Source of the DNA: Entamoeba invadens IP1
Taxonomy: Eukaryota; Evosea; Mastigamoebida; Endamoebidae
Direction: 5' to 3'
Length of the DNA: 11,627 bases
Assembly (NCBI RefSeq): GCF_000330505.1
Contig: NW_004191608.1
Span: 9,791-21,417, forward strand
The first letter of the stretch is position 1. Each line of letters begins with the position of its first letter. Below the pieces are notes generated by a model, which worked only from the letters and a program-made list of their open reading frames with translations, was not told the DNA's origin and did no database searches. Shown here in pieces: positions 1 to 7,515 of the stretch. The translations under genes and the position numbers were made by a program.

Positions 1-719
1 ATGCCAAAGTGGATGACATCATAACACTCAAAAAGGAATATGACGGAGTTTTTGTTGGTATTGGTGCACTCAAACCAAAGACTATAGGGATTCCAGGTGA
101 GAATTTGAAAGGTGTTGAACATGTCATTCCCTTCTTAGAAAGTGTCAACTGCCATGTCCGAAAGACTATAGGAAAGAATGTCGCGGTGGTCGGTGCTGGA
201 TTTTCAGCGTTGGATGCCGTTCGAGTCGCACGGCGTCTCGGTAGTGAAGCCTTTATAGTCTATCGGCGTTCCGCAAAAGAGATGCCAGCAACTCCAAATG
301 AAGTCGAAGAGGCCATAGCCGAAGGTGTGAAGATGATGACCTTATGCAACCCAACCAAAATTTTCGGTGATGAGAATGGAAATGTCATTGGACTTCAATT
401 ACAACGAATGGAATTAGGAGAGAAAGATTCGACAGGGCGCTCAGCACCAAGACCCATTCCCAACAGTGAATTTTATGTTGAATGTGATATGGTGATTCAA
501 GCTATTTCTCAAGAAGTCGAAACAGAAACTACCACAGGTATCACTTTAAATCCAAATCACACTTTAACTATCAATGATAAGTACGAAACAAATGTTAAAG
601 GTATTTATGCTTGTGGCGATTGTACAAGTGGTCCCAAAAATATAGTACATGCGGTCGGTGATGCTCACCAAGCAGTGATTTCAATGGATCTTTATTTGAA
701 ATCACTTCCCACACTTTAA
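1..719 (+). CDS. NADPH-dependent oxidoreductase, glutamate synthase small subunit (GltD)-like, 5'-partial
   Basis: The frame is open from the window edge (first full codon at base 3) to TAA at 717-719, giving 238 residues; the gene starts outside the window. The fragment carries the C-terminal half of the GltD-type flavin/NADPH module: the end of the FAD domain (GVFVGIGA, about residues 15-22), a second Rossmann fold with GAGFSA (about 64-69) followed by YRRS and MPA, where the arginines are typical of NADPH preference, and the FAD-closing motif YACGDCTSGPKNIVHAVGD (about 202-220). Family members are roughly 450-490 residues, so about half is missing. GltD-like proteins pass electrons from NADPH through FAD to an acceptor. 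Entamoeba has stand-alone homologues (described as NO1/NO2) without a glutamate synthase large subunit and thought to be laterally acquired; assigning this gene to that pair is inference. It converges on the next gene across 222 AT-rich bases. Confidence 0.88.
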   Translation, partial: AKVDDIITLKKEYDGVFVGIGALKPKTIGIPGENLKGVEHVIPFLESVNCHVRKTIGKNVAVVGAGFSALDAVRVARRLGSEAFIVYRRSAKEMPATPNEVEEAIAEGVKMMTLCNPTKIFGDENGNVIGLQLQRMELGEKDSTGRSAPRPIPNSEFYVECDMVIQAISQEVETETTTGITLNPNHTLTINDKYETNVKGIYACGDCTSGPKNIVHAVGDAHQAVISMDLYLKSLPTL

Positions 720-728
720 TTCTATTTT

Positions 729-757
729 TAGTTTAATATATAGTTTAATATATAGTT
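729..757. repeat. Short AT-rich tandem repeat
   Basis: The 12-base unit TAGTTTAATATA occurs at 729-740 and 741-752, followed by a partial third copy, in the spacer between the two convergent genes. It is too short to be more than low-complexity spacer DNA or part of the 3' untranslated region. Confidence 0.6.
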
Positions 758-941
758 TTTATTATATTTATAGTTTAATTATTAATTCTTAACTTCTTCT
801 TATGAAAATTAAAAAATAAAAAACAGTTCATCTCAATTCCAACTTTCAATAATAAAAAAAGGAAAAAAAAGAACAACCTGAACTATTTGTGTGTTTTAAC
901 AAAAAAAGAAAATTCACTCAAACTGAACATAAAACGGTGAT

Positions 942-2269
942 TTAGATCAAAGCAACGATGCAAAAAGCGACAATAGCAATGAGGATATCCTTAGCTCCTT
1001 GGCACATACCAAATCCATTGACTGTTTGGAGTTCAAATGGCTTTTGGCATTCCGTACATCCCTTGACCTGGTCACACTTATCTGCAACACACAATTCAGG
1101 GCATGATGTGCATCTTCCATCACCCGACAAATAGAAGCCTGCAGTACATTCAGTGCATCCCGTTAATCCATCGCACTTACCTTCAGCACAATATGGTGAA
1201 CATTTCACACAAGACCCACTCTCCGTAAAGTAATTTGTTTTACAGGCTTCACACCCTTTCGTGGTGTTACACTTGTCTTCAGCACACTTCTCATGGCAAA
1301 TAGCACAGATACCATTTCGTGGCCAATATCCAGTCTTGCAGTCGGTGCAGACACCAGTCTCTTGGTTACATCCCGCTGCCTTACAATTTGAATCGCAAGC
1401 CTTGCAAATACCATTGGATGGGTAGTATCCCTGATTACATTTGGTGCATCCACTTTCCTGATTAATAGACAAAGCATCACAATGAAGATCACAACGAGTG
1501 CAGACACCTATGAATTAGTTCTTATTATTAAGAAACTATAAATGAAACTATTTAAAAAATACAAACCAGCTGAAGGGAAGTAATTTGCATCACACTTTTT
1601 GCAGCCCAAAACTGGATCTTGTGAATCTGCGGGGCAGTGGGCAAAGGTGGCACACTTACCAGCATTAACCCAATACCCACTAGCACAAGTGTCACACTTT
1701 CCAGTTGACTGACATGAACCTGCTTTACAATTGGCGTCACAGACTTGGCAAGTGTTTGTAGCGGTGTTGAGGTATGCGATGTCTGAGCACTCTGCACAAT
1801 GTGTAGAGTTGGAACATGTCTTGCAAGCTGTTGGGTCTGCAATACACCCAACACAATTCAAACTGATGTCTGTTGCACCTTCTGCTGGGGGTGGTGCATA
1901 ATAACCAGCAGGACACTCGGTACACTTGTCGTTGGCACACTTGTCTGCGGCACACTTCGAAGTGCATGACTTACATTTACTGTTTTCGTCTTTATAAGAG
2001 CCTGAACTGCACTGAGAACATGTGCTAGCATCAGAGCAAGCAGCACAAGCGGCTGGGTCGTCTGAATTACAAGAAGCACATGTGACTTGTTCTGTGTCAG
2101 TTTCATCAGTTGTTGAATGATATCCAGCAGAACATTTAATACAAACTACTTTTACAGTTTGGTCTGCAGTGTCTACAACGTTTTTACAATCTGCGCAGCC
2201 GGTGAGTGATTTGCAATCGGCATTTTGAGAAAGAGCAATCGAAGCAAAAACGAACAATAAAATCGCCAT
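942..2269 (-). CDS. CxxC-repeat cysteine-rich surface protein, probably GPI-anchored
   Basis: Two exons, complement(join(942..1507,1567..2269)), 422 residues. The ATG at 2267-2269 opens a clean signal peptide (MAILLFVFASIALSQ). The mature part is almost entirely short disulfide modules. I count 64 cysteines (15%) and 23 CxxC pairs, with a recurring pattern of C-x3-C-x4-C-x(5,6)-C-x2-C, then GY(Y/W) or a similar aromatic pair, then G-x-C-x2-C. The protein ends in a hydrophobic stretch (ILIAIVAFCIVALI) with no cytoplasmic tail, after a small-residue segment (CQGAKD), as in a GPI-attachment signal. Removing the 59-base GTTTGT intron keeps the cysteine spacing unbroken (AGVCTRCDLHC). The architecture resembles Entamoeba cysteine-rich surface proteins (the Igl lectin subunit, ectodomains of transmembrane kinases) and Giardia VSPs. 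It lacks a kinase domain and the conserved VSP tail. The ligand is unknown. Adhesion or surface protection is inference. Confidence 0.85.
1508..1566 (-). other. Intron in the cysteine-rich protein gene
   Basis: 59 bases, beginning GTTTGT (bases 1566-1561) and ending ATAG (1511-1508) on the minus strand. It is AT-rich and interrupts a glycine codon after its first base. Reading through it puts a hydrophobic non-cysteine tail and a stop after residue 235, whereas splicing restores the CxxC register. Confidence 0.9.
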
Positions 2270-2270
2270 T

Positions 2271-2285
2271 TGAATTTTTCAGTTC
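2271..2285 (-). promoter_or_regulatory. Entamoeba-type initiator and GAAC core for the cysteine-rich gene
   Basis: On the minus strand the bases just before the ATG are GAACTGAAAAATTCAA. They hold an exact AAAAATTCA initiator (2271-2279) and a GAAC core (2282-2285). Both are known Entamoeba core-promoter elements. A weak TATA-like AT run lies further out (about 2295-2305). If the initiator works as expected, the 5' UTR is fewer than about ten bases, which supports the chosen start codon. Confidence 0.65.
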
Positions 2286-3443
2286 AAACTCGAAGATATA
2301 TTTTTGTTATTCCTTTTGTTTGAAACGAACTACTTGAAACTACCAATTTTACTAAAAAAATGGTAGTTTATTTTTGCGTTGCTTTTCGTCCTTTTTTTGA
2401 ATACGTTTTGGTATAATTCTTATTGTTATTCTTTACTATTATCTTTAGTTTTTACAAAAAAAGTTCCACTCAAATGTGATTGCAATTATTAAAGAAATAA
2501 ACATTCGCTTGTTATTTAATAATTTAATAATTTTATATATATGGTTATTTTTGTTTTTTTTTTAAATATAATATATTATTTGAAGGAAAAAACAATTTTA
2601 ATAATATTTTGTTAAATTTAATAAAAATATTATAAAATATTACTATTAGAAAATCCAGTCCATTATTTTTGGAAAAAATAACAAAACCACAACAATAAAT
2701 CAAAAAAATATTTTTTTAGACGTATTTGTAAATATTATCTTTAAATTAAAAAAAATTATATTTTATTAAATATTAAACAACAATTCGGCAAATTTAATCA
2801 ATATTATATAATTTTTATAAAATAACAATCAAATTCAATTTTTAATTTCGACAAAATTATTAAATTATAAAAATTACAAAAAAAATGAGTTGAATAATCA
2901 CAAAAAAATCGGGAATAAAATTCTTTGTTGTAAAAAAGATGCAATATTTTTTTGACTTTTTTTTGGAAAAAAAAACAATAAAATATTTATTAATTTCCTA
3001 CTATAATTTTATGGTTGTAATTTGTGATTCTCAATTGTTCAACAAATCCATCTTTCATCGACTTCCAATTTATTTTGTACTACTGTTTGACGTTTTCACT
3101 AAAACTCAAAAAGAATAACTACAAATGATTCCAAAAAAAAACAATTGAATGCAAATCAATTAAAATATAACCATATTTAATTAAATAGATAACAACGCAT
3201 CGAATTTCCGAAAAATATCAGGTTTTACTTTCATTTCATAATCTGTACTCACCACCTCATCATTCCTCCCGAAATCAAAAAAAAATTTGAATCACAAAAA
3301 ACAAAAAACCCAGTGTTAACCCCAAAACACGTTGTTTGCATAATACCTGACAACCACATGAATATCAAAGTCAATCCCAATACTGTTTGTTACTTAAGTT
3401 CTTCCTTCATATCTTTTTAAAGTACTTGTTACGTGTTCTGTGT
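2286..3443. other. Very AT-rich divergent spacer
   Basis: This lies between the cysteine-rich gene (-) and the PWWP gene (+). Bases about 2340-2990 are nearly pure A/T with homopolymer runs, and I find no gene, tRNA or repeat family there. From about 2990 to 3440 the composition becomes less extreme. The minus strand there has short stretches that read like protein but are broken by stops (see findings). The promoters of both genes must lie at its ends. A TTTTTAAAG run at 3414-3422 resembles the Entamoeba TATA-like element (consensus GTATTTAAA) and may serve the PWWP gene. Confidence 0.6.
3414..3422 (+). promoter_or_regulatory. TATA-like element, candidate promoter of the PWWP gene
   Basis: TTTTTAAAG matches the TTTAAAG part of the Entamoeba TATA-like consensus. 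It lies about 30 bases before an ATG at 3444 but about 190 bases before the PWWP start at 3614, a long distance for a genus whose 5' UTRs are normally very short. I see no exact initiator. Confidence 0.35.
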
Positions 3444-3613
3444 ATGCAGGACTTCTGTATTTTGATCCCCTCAAAATCGGAACCCGCGCGCAAAAACTCG
3501 AAACCCAAAAAGAGAAAAAAAAAAGGAGTTCGCGATCAGAAAAGACAAAAATCTTCGCTCGCGTAACTCGAAAAAGGGTTTCGAGGGTTCATCTCACCAA
3601 ACTATTCTCTTCA

Positions 3614-4657
3614 ATGGAAGACAAACCCGCTGACGCACTTTCTACCACTCCTACGGCGTCTCCCCCACACTCTCAAAATATGACTCCCGATGTTTCCCCG
3701 CGCGTCCCGTCACACCCCGTCAGTCCCCAAATCTCAACTCCAACTCAACTTAAAGTCGACCCGAAGATATCGACTCCCACCTTAACTCCTGAAATCAAAG
3801 AAGTCACTAAACCTATGAAGAGTCCAACTAACATCACTTCACCTAAGTCTCCAAAGTCCCCTAAACCACTTTCCCCAATGAATGTATCACCAAAGGAGAT
3901 GTCTAATGTCAAACTACCAAATTGGTCGATCGTTTGGGCTAAACAAAAGGGATACCCATGGTGGCCGGCTAAGTTAGTCTTAGTCGACTCATTGCCGGAA
4001 GACCAAAAGAAACCATTAGCCAAAATAATCGAAGCTAAAAGAGACCAATCCGTATTGGTCCGGTACTTTGCCGATGGCTATCAATTCGGGTGGGTCAATG
4101 CAAATAACATTAAACCGTTTGGCGAAAATTTCATGGAGACGGTCACTGAGAAGATGTTGGGGAATCGTAATGTCGTCGACGCGATTGATCAAGCAATGGA
4201 GATCGAAAAGATCCCAGACGGCGATCTCTCTGTCTACAAAACAGCGGCGAGCGCAGCGAAAAAGCAAATGGAAGAGGAAGAACGAAAGCGCGAGGCGATG
4301 ATCCACTGCGACATCGGCTATTTTGTCGGCGACGTTTCCATTCAAGGATTCAAACTCGAAGGAACACCTCTTGACAAGAAATTACAAGACGCTCAATACA
4401 CTAGATTGGTCGGGTGGAAGAGTCTTACTCGCACCGAACTTGTTCAACTTCTTCGCGAGATGATGTTGACTGCTGTGAATATAGTTGATGTTATGGACCA
4501 GAATTGGAAGGTCGGAAATGCATTATATGAATTAGAAAAGGAGAACGATGTTGAAGTATCAACTTTAGCGGGAATGACTCTTAAACACTTCAAAGAGGAG
4601 ACTAAGAGAGCGATTGAGTCGGGGGAGTATGCCAGATGTATCGAATTTTATAATTGA
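3614..4657 (+). CDS. PWWP-domain protein with an SP/TP-rich N-terminal tail
   Basis: 347 residues from the ATG at 3614, with TGA at 4655-4657. Residues 1-100 are a disordered Ser/Thr/Pro/Lys tail with about fourteen S/T-P dipeptides, including a run of SPK repeats near 76-88, which suggests phosphorylation by proline-directed (CDK/MAPK-type) kinases. Residues about 101-176 form a PWWP domain: VWAKQKGYPWWPAKL with the signature at 114-118, then a beta-strand pair (VLVRYFADGYQFGWV). PWWP domains bind methylated histone H3 (usually H3K36me) plus DNA, so a nuclear chromatin role is the family expectation. A charged helix (about 210-228) and a mostly helical C-terminus follow that I do not recognise. 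No catalytic domain is visible. The frame stays open upstream to about 3440 without an ATG and encodes a very basic stretch, so an extra 5' exon joined near an AG at 3449 cannot be excluded. Confidence 0.85.
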   Translation: MEDKPADALSTTPTASPPHSQNMTPDVSPRVPSHPVSPQISTPTQLKVDPKISTPTLTPEIKEVTKPMKSPTNITSPKSPKSPKPLSPMNVSPKEMSNVKLPNWSIVWAKQKGYPWWPAKLVLVDSLPEDQKKPLAKIIEAKRDQSVLVRYFADGYQFGWVNANNIKPFGENFMETVTEKMLGNRNVVDAIDQAMEIEKIPDGDLSVYKTAASAAKKQMEEEERKREAMIHCDIGYFVGDVSIQGFKLEGTPLDKKLQDAQYTRLVGWKSLTRTELVQLLREMMLTAVNIVDVMDQNWKVGNALYELEKENDVEVSTLAGMTLKHFKEETKRAIESGEYARCIEFYN

Positions 4658-4840
4658 TGTTTTCATTGTTCATTATTGAATATTACTATACTATTATTAT
4701 TTTTGTATTATATTAGTATTATTAAATAATTGTATTATAATTATTATACTATTATTAGTATTATTATCTAGTATACTATAAAATGTCTATATAATACTTA
4801 ATTATATAACACTAAGAAGACAAAAACTGAACAAACTAGA

Positions 4841-5767
4841 TTATTGGTTTTTACACCCTTTGTCCTTCGATACTTTGTCTTTGGACGATTTCTCTTTCTT
4901 TGGTTTCTCCTTCTTGGAACCTTTGACTTTTTTCAACTTGATGTTGTTGTCTGTGACGTACTGATCGACTATAGTTACTATCGCCTTTTTCATCTCGTCG
5001 GGATTTTGAAGGGAAGTCTTGAAAAACATGATCTTCGGATACTTCTCTAAGAAGCTTTTTAAAAGCTCTTCATTGTTGTTCTTTGCTATGTCCATTTTGT
5101 TCAGGATAATGGCTGTCTCTTTCACATCGTCGGCATTCCACATCCTAATAGTTACTTAATAACTCTTTTATTATTAGAGTATAGAACAAACGGACTCTCA
5201 TAGAGCGAACGACAGTAATCAACGTCGTCATTCTCCTCCTCCGCAGACATCACAAAAACTTGGATTGGACCAGACTTGTTGTGCGTTTCCATTGTGACGG
5301 ACTTGTCCTCGATATTCTCCGCGGCGACGTCAAACTACATGTCAGCGGGTTGTTAAATAAGAAAAGAACTATACTTATATAGTTTATTTATTGAATATAG
5401 AACTGCGAGTTATAGAACAATTTACTAATGACAAACGAATTTGAGCTTGATCGTACCTTTAGGTATTGTAATCTCCGTCTCGACTTTGCGGGGTTCGTGG
5501 TGGTCATATGAAGAAGGTTGTGGAGTATTCTATTGTGTTAATGTTAATAGTTTATTTATAAGCTTTGAATAGTTTGTATGATATAGTTAAAATAATAGTT
5601 ATAAAACCATGAAAAAGAAAGAAGTATTTTTGAGGAGTCGATGAGAGCGTAAATATAAACGATCGCGATGGCAACACCGAACAAACTGTCCAAACGTTCA
5701 CTATGGACGATTTGCCTACCTTTTCTTTTCCCCAAAGAACAATTCCAACGGAATCGATTTCACTCAT
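4841..5767 (-). CDS. Atypical Ras-like small GTPase with a basic CaaX-like tail
   Basis: Four exons, complement(join(4841..5144,5192..5334,5437..5529,5687..5767)), 206 residues. After splicing, the protein aligns without gaps to Ras from G1 through G3 (offset 3) and, after two extra residues, from G4 to G5 (offset 5). This strongly supports the exon model. G1 is GKEKVGKSS (13-21), G3 is DVAAE (60-64), G4 is NKMD (121-124) and G5 is KTSLQ (148-152). The tail from about 174 is lysine-rich and ends in CKNQ, so Cys203 sits exactly at a CaaX prenylation position, although K and N are unusual inside the box. Compared with Ras, Gly12 is Glu, Gly13 is Lys, Thr35 is His, Gly60 is Ala and Gln61 is Glu. 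Nucleotide binding looks possible but normal GTP hydrolysis and switching do not. The subfamily (Ras/Rho/Rab/Rap) cannot be assigned. The gene converges on the PWWP gene across 183 bases of A/T-only-like DNA. Confidence 0.82.
5145..5191 (-). other. GTPase gene intron 3
   Basis: 47 bases, GTTTGT to TTAG, splitting a proline codon after two bases. Joining gives the SPMWNADDVK segment that leads into the G4 motif. Confidence 0.85.
5335..5436 (-). other. GTPase gene intron 2
   Basis: 102 bases, GTTTGT to TGTAG, phase 0. Earlier AG dinucleotides in the intron lead to immediate stops. Only the last one restores KLKF joined to FDVAAE, the beta3/G3 region. Confidence 0.8.
5530..5686 (-). other. GTPase gene intron 1
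   Basis: 157 bases, GTTTGT to AATAG, phase 0. The join places Tyr35-Asp36 at the exact Ras Tyr32-Asp33 spacing. The first 47 bases are unusually GC-rich for an intron here, and a second frame across them is open (see findings). Confidence 0.75.
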
Positions 5768-6464
5768 TCTATATTTTCAGATCTAATTTTTTATTATTGA
5801 AGCGATTAGAATTAATCTAAGTTTTGGGAATCATGGTATTCTTCGACAAAAAGACCAAAAAATTGGACTTATTTGTTCGAGTCATTTTTTATTTTTGTGG
5901 GTTTTTAATAATATCCCAAAAGTGTGTTTCTGATTTTTTTTATATAATGTTGGATAAAATTTATGTGTGGAATTACAAATTTTTACTATTATTTCATAAT
6001 ATTTTTATAATATAATTATAATAATAATATATACTTTCATTCAATATAGTTTATTTTATAATATATTTGTTAGTTTTGTTCTAAGTATTTATGGTTATTA
6101 TAATATATTAATAACTATGTTTATTAATAAACTGAATAATAATTATTATAGCTTTTAATTAATAAGAAATACCAAAAACAACAACAAATCAAAATTTTTG
6201 TTTATCAAAAACCAAAAATATCACTTTAAATATAGTATAAAAAAACAATAAACAATAAGTTTATTTTAGTTTTTTTTATCTGTGAATAAATTCATTTCGT
6301 TAATTAAAATAGCCCATTGGGTGTGGTTAGTGTTATTAAATTCAAACTAAAAATACTTATAATTATTTAAAAAATTGTGGAACAATAGTTTGAATAACTA
6401 TTATGAATTACGAATGAAATGTTTTATATAACATTTTATAACAACAAAAAGTAGTAAAAACAAG
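5768..6464. other. AT-rich spacer between two minus-strand genes
   Basis: About 700 bases separate the SF3B5 stop from the GTPase start. The DNA is strongly AT-rich, with dense TATAAT-like runs around 6000-6160. On the plus strand, 5824-6015 is open but uses mostly Phe/Ile/Lys/Tyr codons, as expected by chance in such DNA. Nothing else is recognisable. A weak initiator-like AAAAATTAG (minus strand, about 5783-5791) could belong to the GTPase promoter. Confidence 0.6.
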
Positions 6465-6830
6465 TCATTTGAAGGTGTCGTTCATCTCTTGAAGCGTCAC
6501 TTCCATCCCTACACGCTCTGGTGGAGGACGTCCGCATGGGTCACACATACGTTCGAGAAAATTATACCTCGTTCGGCAAACGCTTTGATTCTCAGCAACA
6601 GCAATATAAGAGAGTAGTGAGTGGTGACCTATGTAAGATGCGTACGAATCGCGTTGTTGATTGCAAATCCATTCGCTTCATATTAATAGTTTGAATCAAT
6701 TGTGAATCAATGAATAATAAATAATATAAATAACAAACTATTTAGAAATGTCGGGGTGACCTGTACCAACGTACTTCAATTGCATGTGTTCCAGCTGTGT
6801 TTGTATTGTGTCTTTATTGATAGACCCCAT
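6465..6830 (-). CDS. SF3B5: Splicing factor 3B subunit 5 (SF3b10)
   Basis: Two short exons, complement(join(6465..6675,6739..6830)), 100 residues; the human protein has 86. Exon 1 gives TQLEHMQLKYVGTGHPDISK, which matches the family start (SQLEHLQSKYIGTGHADTTK in human). Exon 2 continues as YEWICNQQRDSYASYIGH, then a segment matching the conserved YFAIAENES (here YIAVAENQS) and RMCDPCGRPPPE against human KMLQPCGPPADKP. The C-terminus is about fourteen residues longer than in human. SF3B5 is a small structural subunit of SF3b in the U2 snRNP, packed against SF3B1 and SF3B3, and it helps hold the branch-site machinery in the nucleus. Its presence fits an organism that splices, and its own gene needs splicing. 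The start follows GAGACA and has a GAAC core 15-18 bases upstream. Confidence 0.93.
6676..6738 (-). other. SF3B5 intron with an AAG acceptor
   Basis: 63 bases, GTTTGT to TGAAG, splitting a tyrosine codon after two bases. The join is fixed by the protein (SK, Y, EW against human TK, W, EW). It is the only one of the eight introns that does not end in TAG. Confidence 0.88.
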
Positions 6831-6844
6831 TGTCTCTTTTCTTA

Positions 6845-6848
6845 GTTC
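6845..6848 (-). promoter_or_regulatory. GAAC core upstream of SF3B5
   Basis: On the minus strand AACAGAACTAAG precedes the SF3B5 start codon, with the GAAC core 15-18 bases before the ATG. No exact AAAAATTCA initiator is present, so the evidence is this four-base core and its position only. Confidence 0.35.
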
Positions 6849-7237
6849 TGTTTTTCAAAAATGTTATTGCTATACTATTTAATTATAATATTATTATTAT
6901 TAACTAGTAGTTTTCAATTGTTATAAGAATTAATAATTAATTTATCTGTTTTATTATAATATCAATTGTTTATAGTAAAACAACTATATATCGATACTTT
7001 TTTAAAGAGAATGTTAAAGGAATAAAATTTATAATAGTATATAGTTTATTTTTAATATTAATTTTTTCAAGGAAAAGACATTTCTTTTTCTTGAATTACT
7101 CAAAAAAAAAAAAATCTGTTTGTATTAAAATACTTTAATTACTTTGTAACGGGTAATAACCTTTTAATTTATATTAATTTATCGTTCCGGTTTTTTTTCT
7201 TATAGTAAATGAAAACGTTCCAAGTTCCTATTTTTTT

Positions 7238-7266
7238 GTAGAGAAATCTAATTAACACTTCTCTAC
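7238..7266. repeat. Inverted repeat, 8-bp stem
   Basis: GTAGAGAA at 7238-7245 is perfectly complementary to TTCTCTAC at 7259-7266 around a 13-base loop. A seven-T run sits just before it. No snRNA or snoRNA hallmark was recognised nearby. Confidence 0.5.
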
Positions 7267-7515
7267 AATCTCCCGAAGATTAGGTTTATCAAGCATTTCT
7301 CATTTTCGACGATAATAAAACCGTCTCGGCACAATTAAGTTCTAAAAAGTCGGGAATAATAGCCAATAATCTTCTTAAATCATTCTTAAAACTTATGACA
7401 AAATTTAGCTTAGCGAAAACAACCAGAGTTCTCCACAAGTACCAAAAAACCTGAAAACCGTTTTCTTTTTTTCTCTCAAGTTTTGTCATCTGGAAATTAA
7501 GATCAATAATTTGTT

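Larger units (their letters stand above)
6831..7515. other. Divergent spacer between SF3B5 and calcineurin A
   Basis: About 685 bases that must hold both promoters. Bases 6850-7200 are AT-rich with no gene seen. Bases 7238-7266 hold an inverted repeat. From about 7270 to 7500 the base composition becomes less AT-biased, and the minus strand is open for 66 residues from an ATG at 7487-7489 (see findings). I do not call it a gene. Confidence 0.5.

Noticed and set aside
1205..2106. Several cysteine-poor minus-strand frames overlapping the cysteine-rich gene
   Set aside because: They are out of register with the CxxC frame and show no domain; they arise from the repetitive codon pattern of the real gene.
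3361..3449. A 5' exon ATG at about 3358 with a GTTTGT donor near 3385, joined to the PWWP frame at 3450
   Set aside because: The phases do not match (phase 0 donor, phase 1 acceptor), so it would not read into the PWWP domain.
3745..4345. Open frames antisense to, or shifted within, the PWWP gene
   Set aside because: The PWWP frame has a conserved domain across this region; the others are shadows.
4658..4840. Trinucleotide-like ATT/TTA repeats between the PWWP and GTPase genes
   Set aside because: The pattern is irregular and typical of AT-only spacer; no consistent unit could be defined.
5824..6015. 63-residue open frame on the plus strand
   Set aside because: It starts at a TTG, is dominated by Phe/Ile/Tyr/Lys codons expected from AT-rich spacer, and has no domain, promoter or splice context.
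7238..7460. Possible snRNA or snoRNA in the calcineurin/SF3B5 spacer
   Set aside because: I looked for U1, U2, U4, U5 and U6 hallmarks and snoRNA boxes and found no convincing match.
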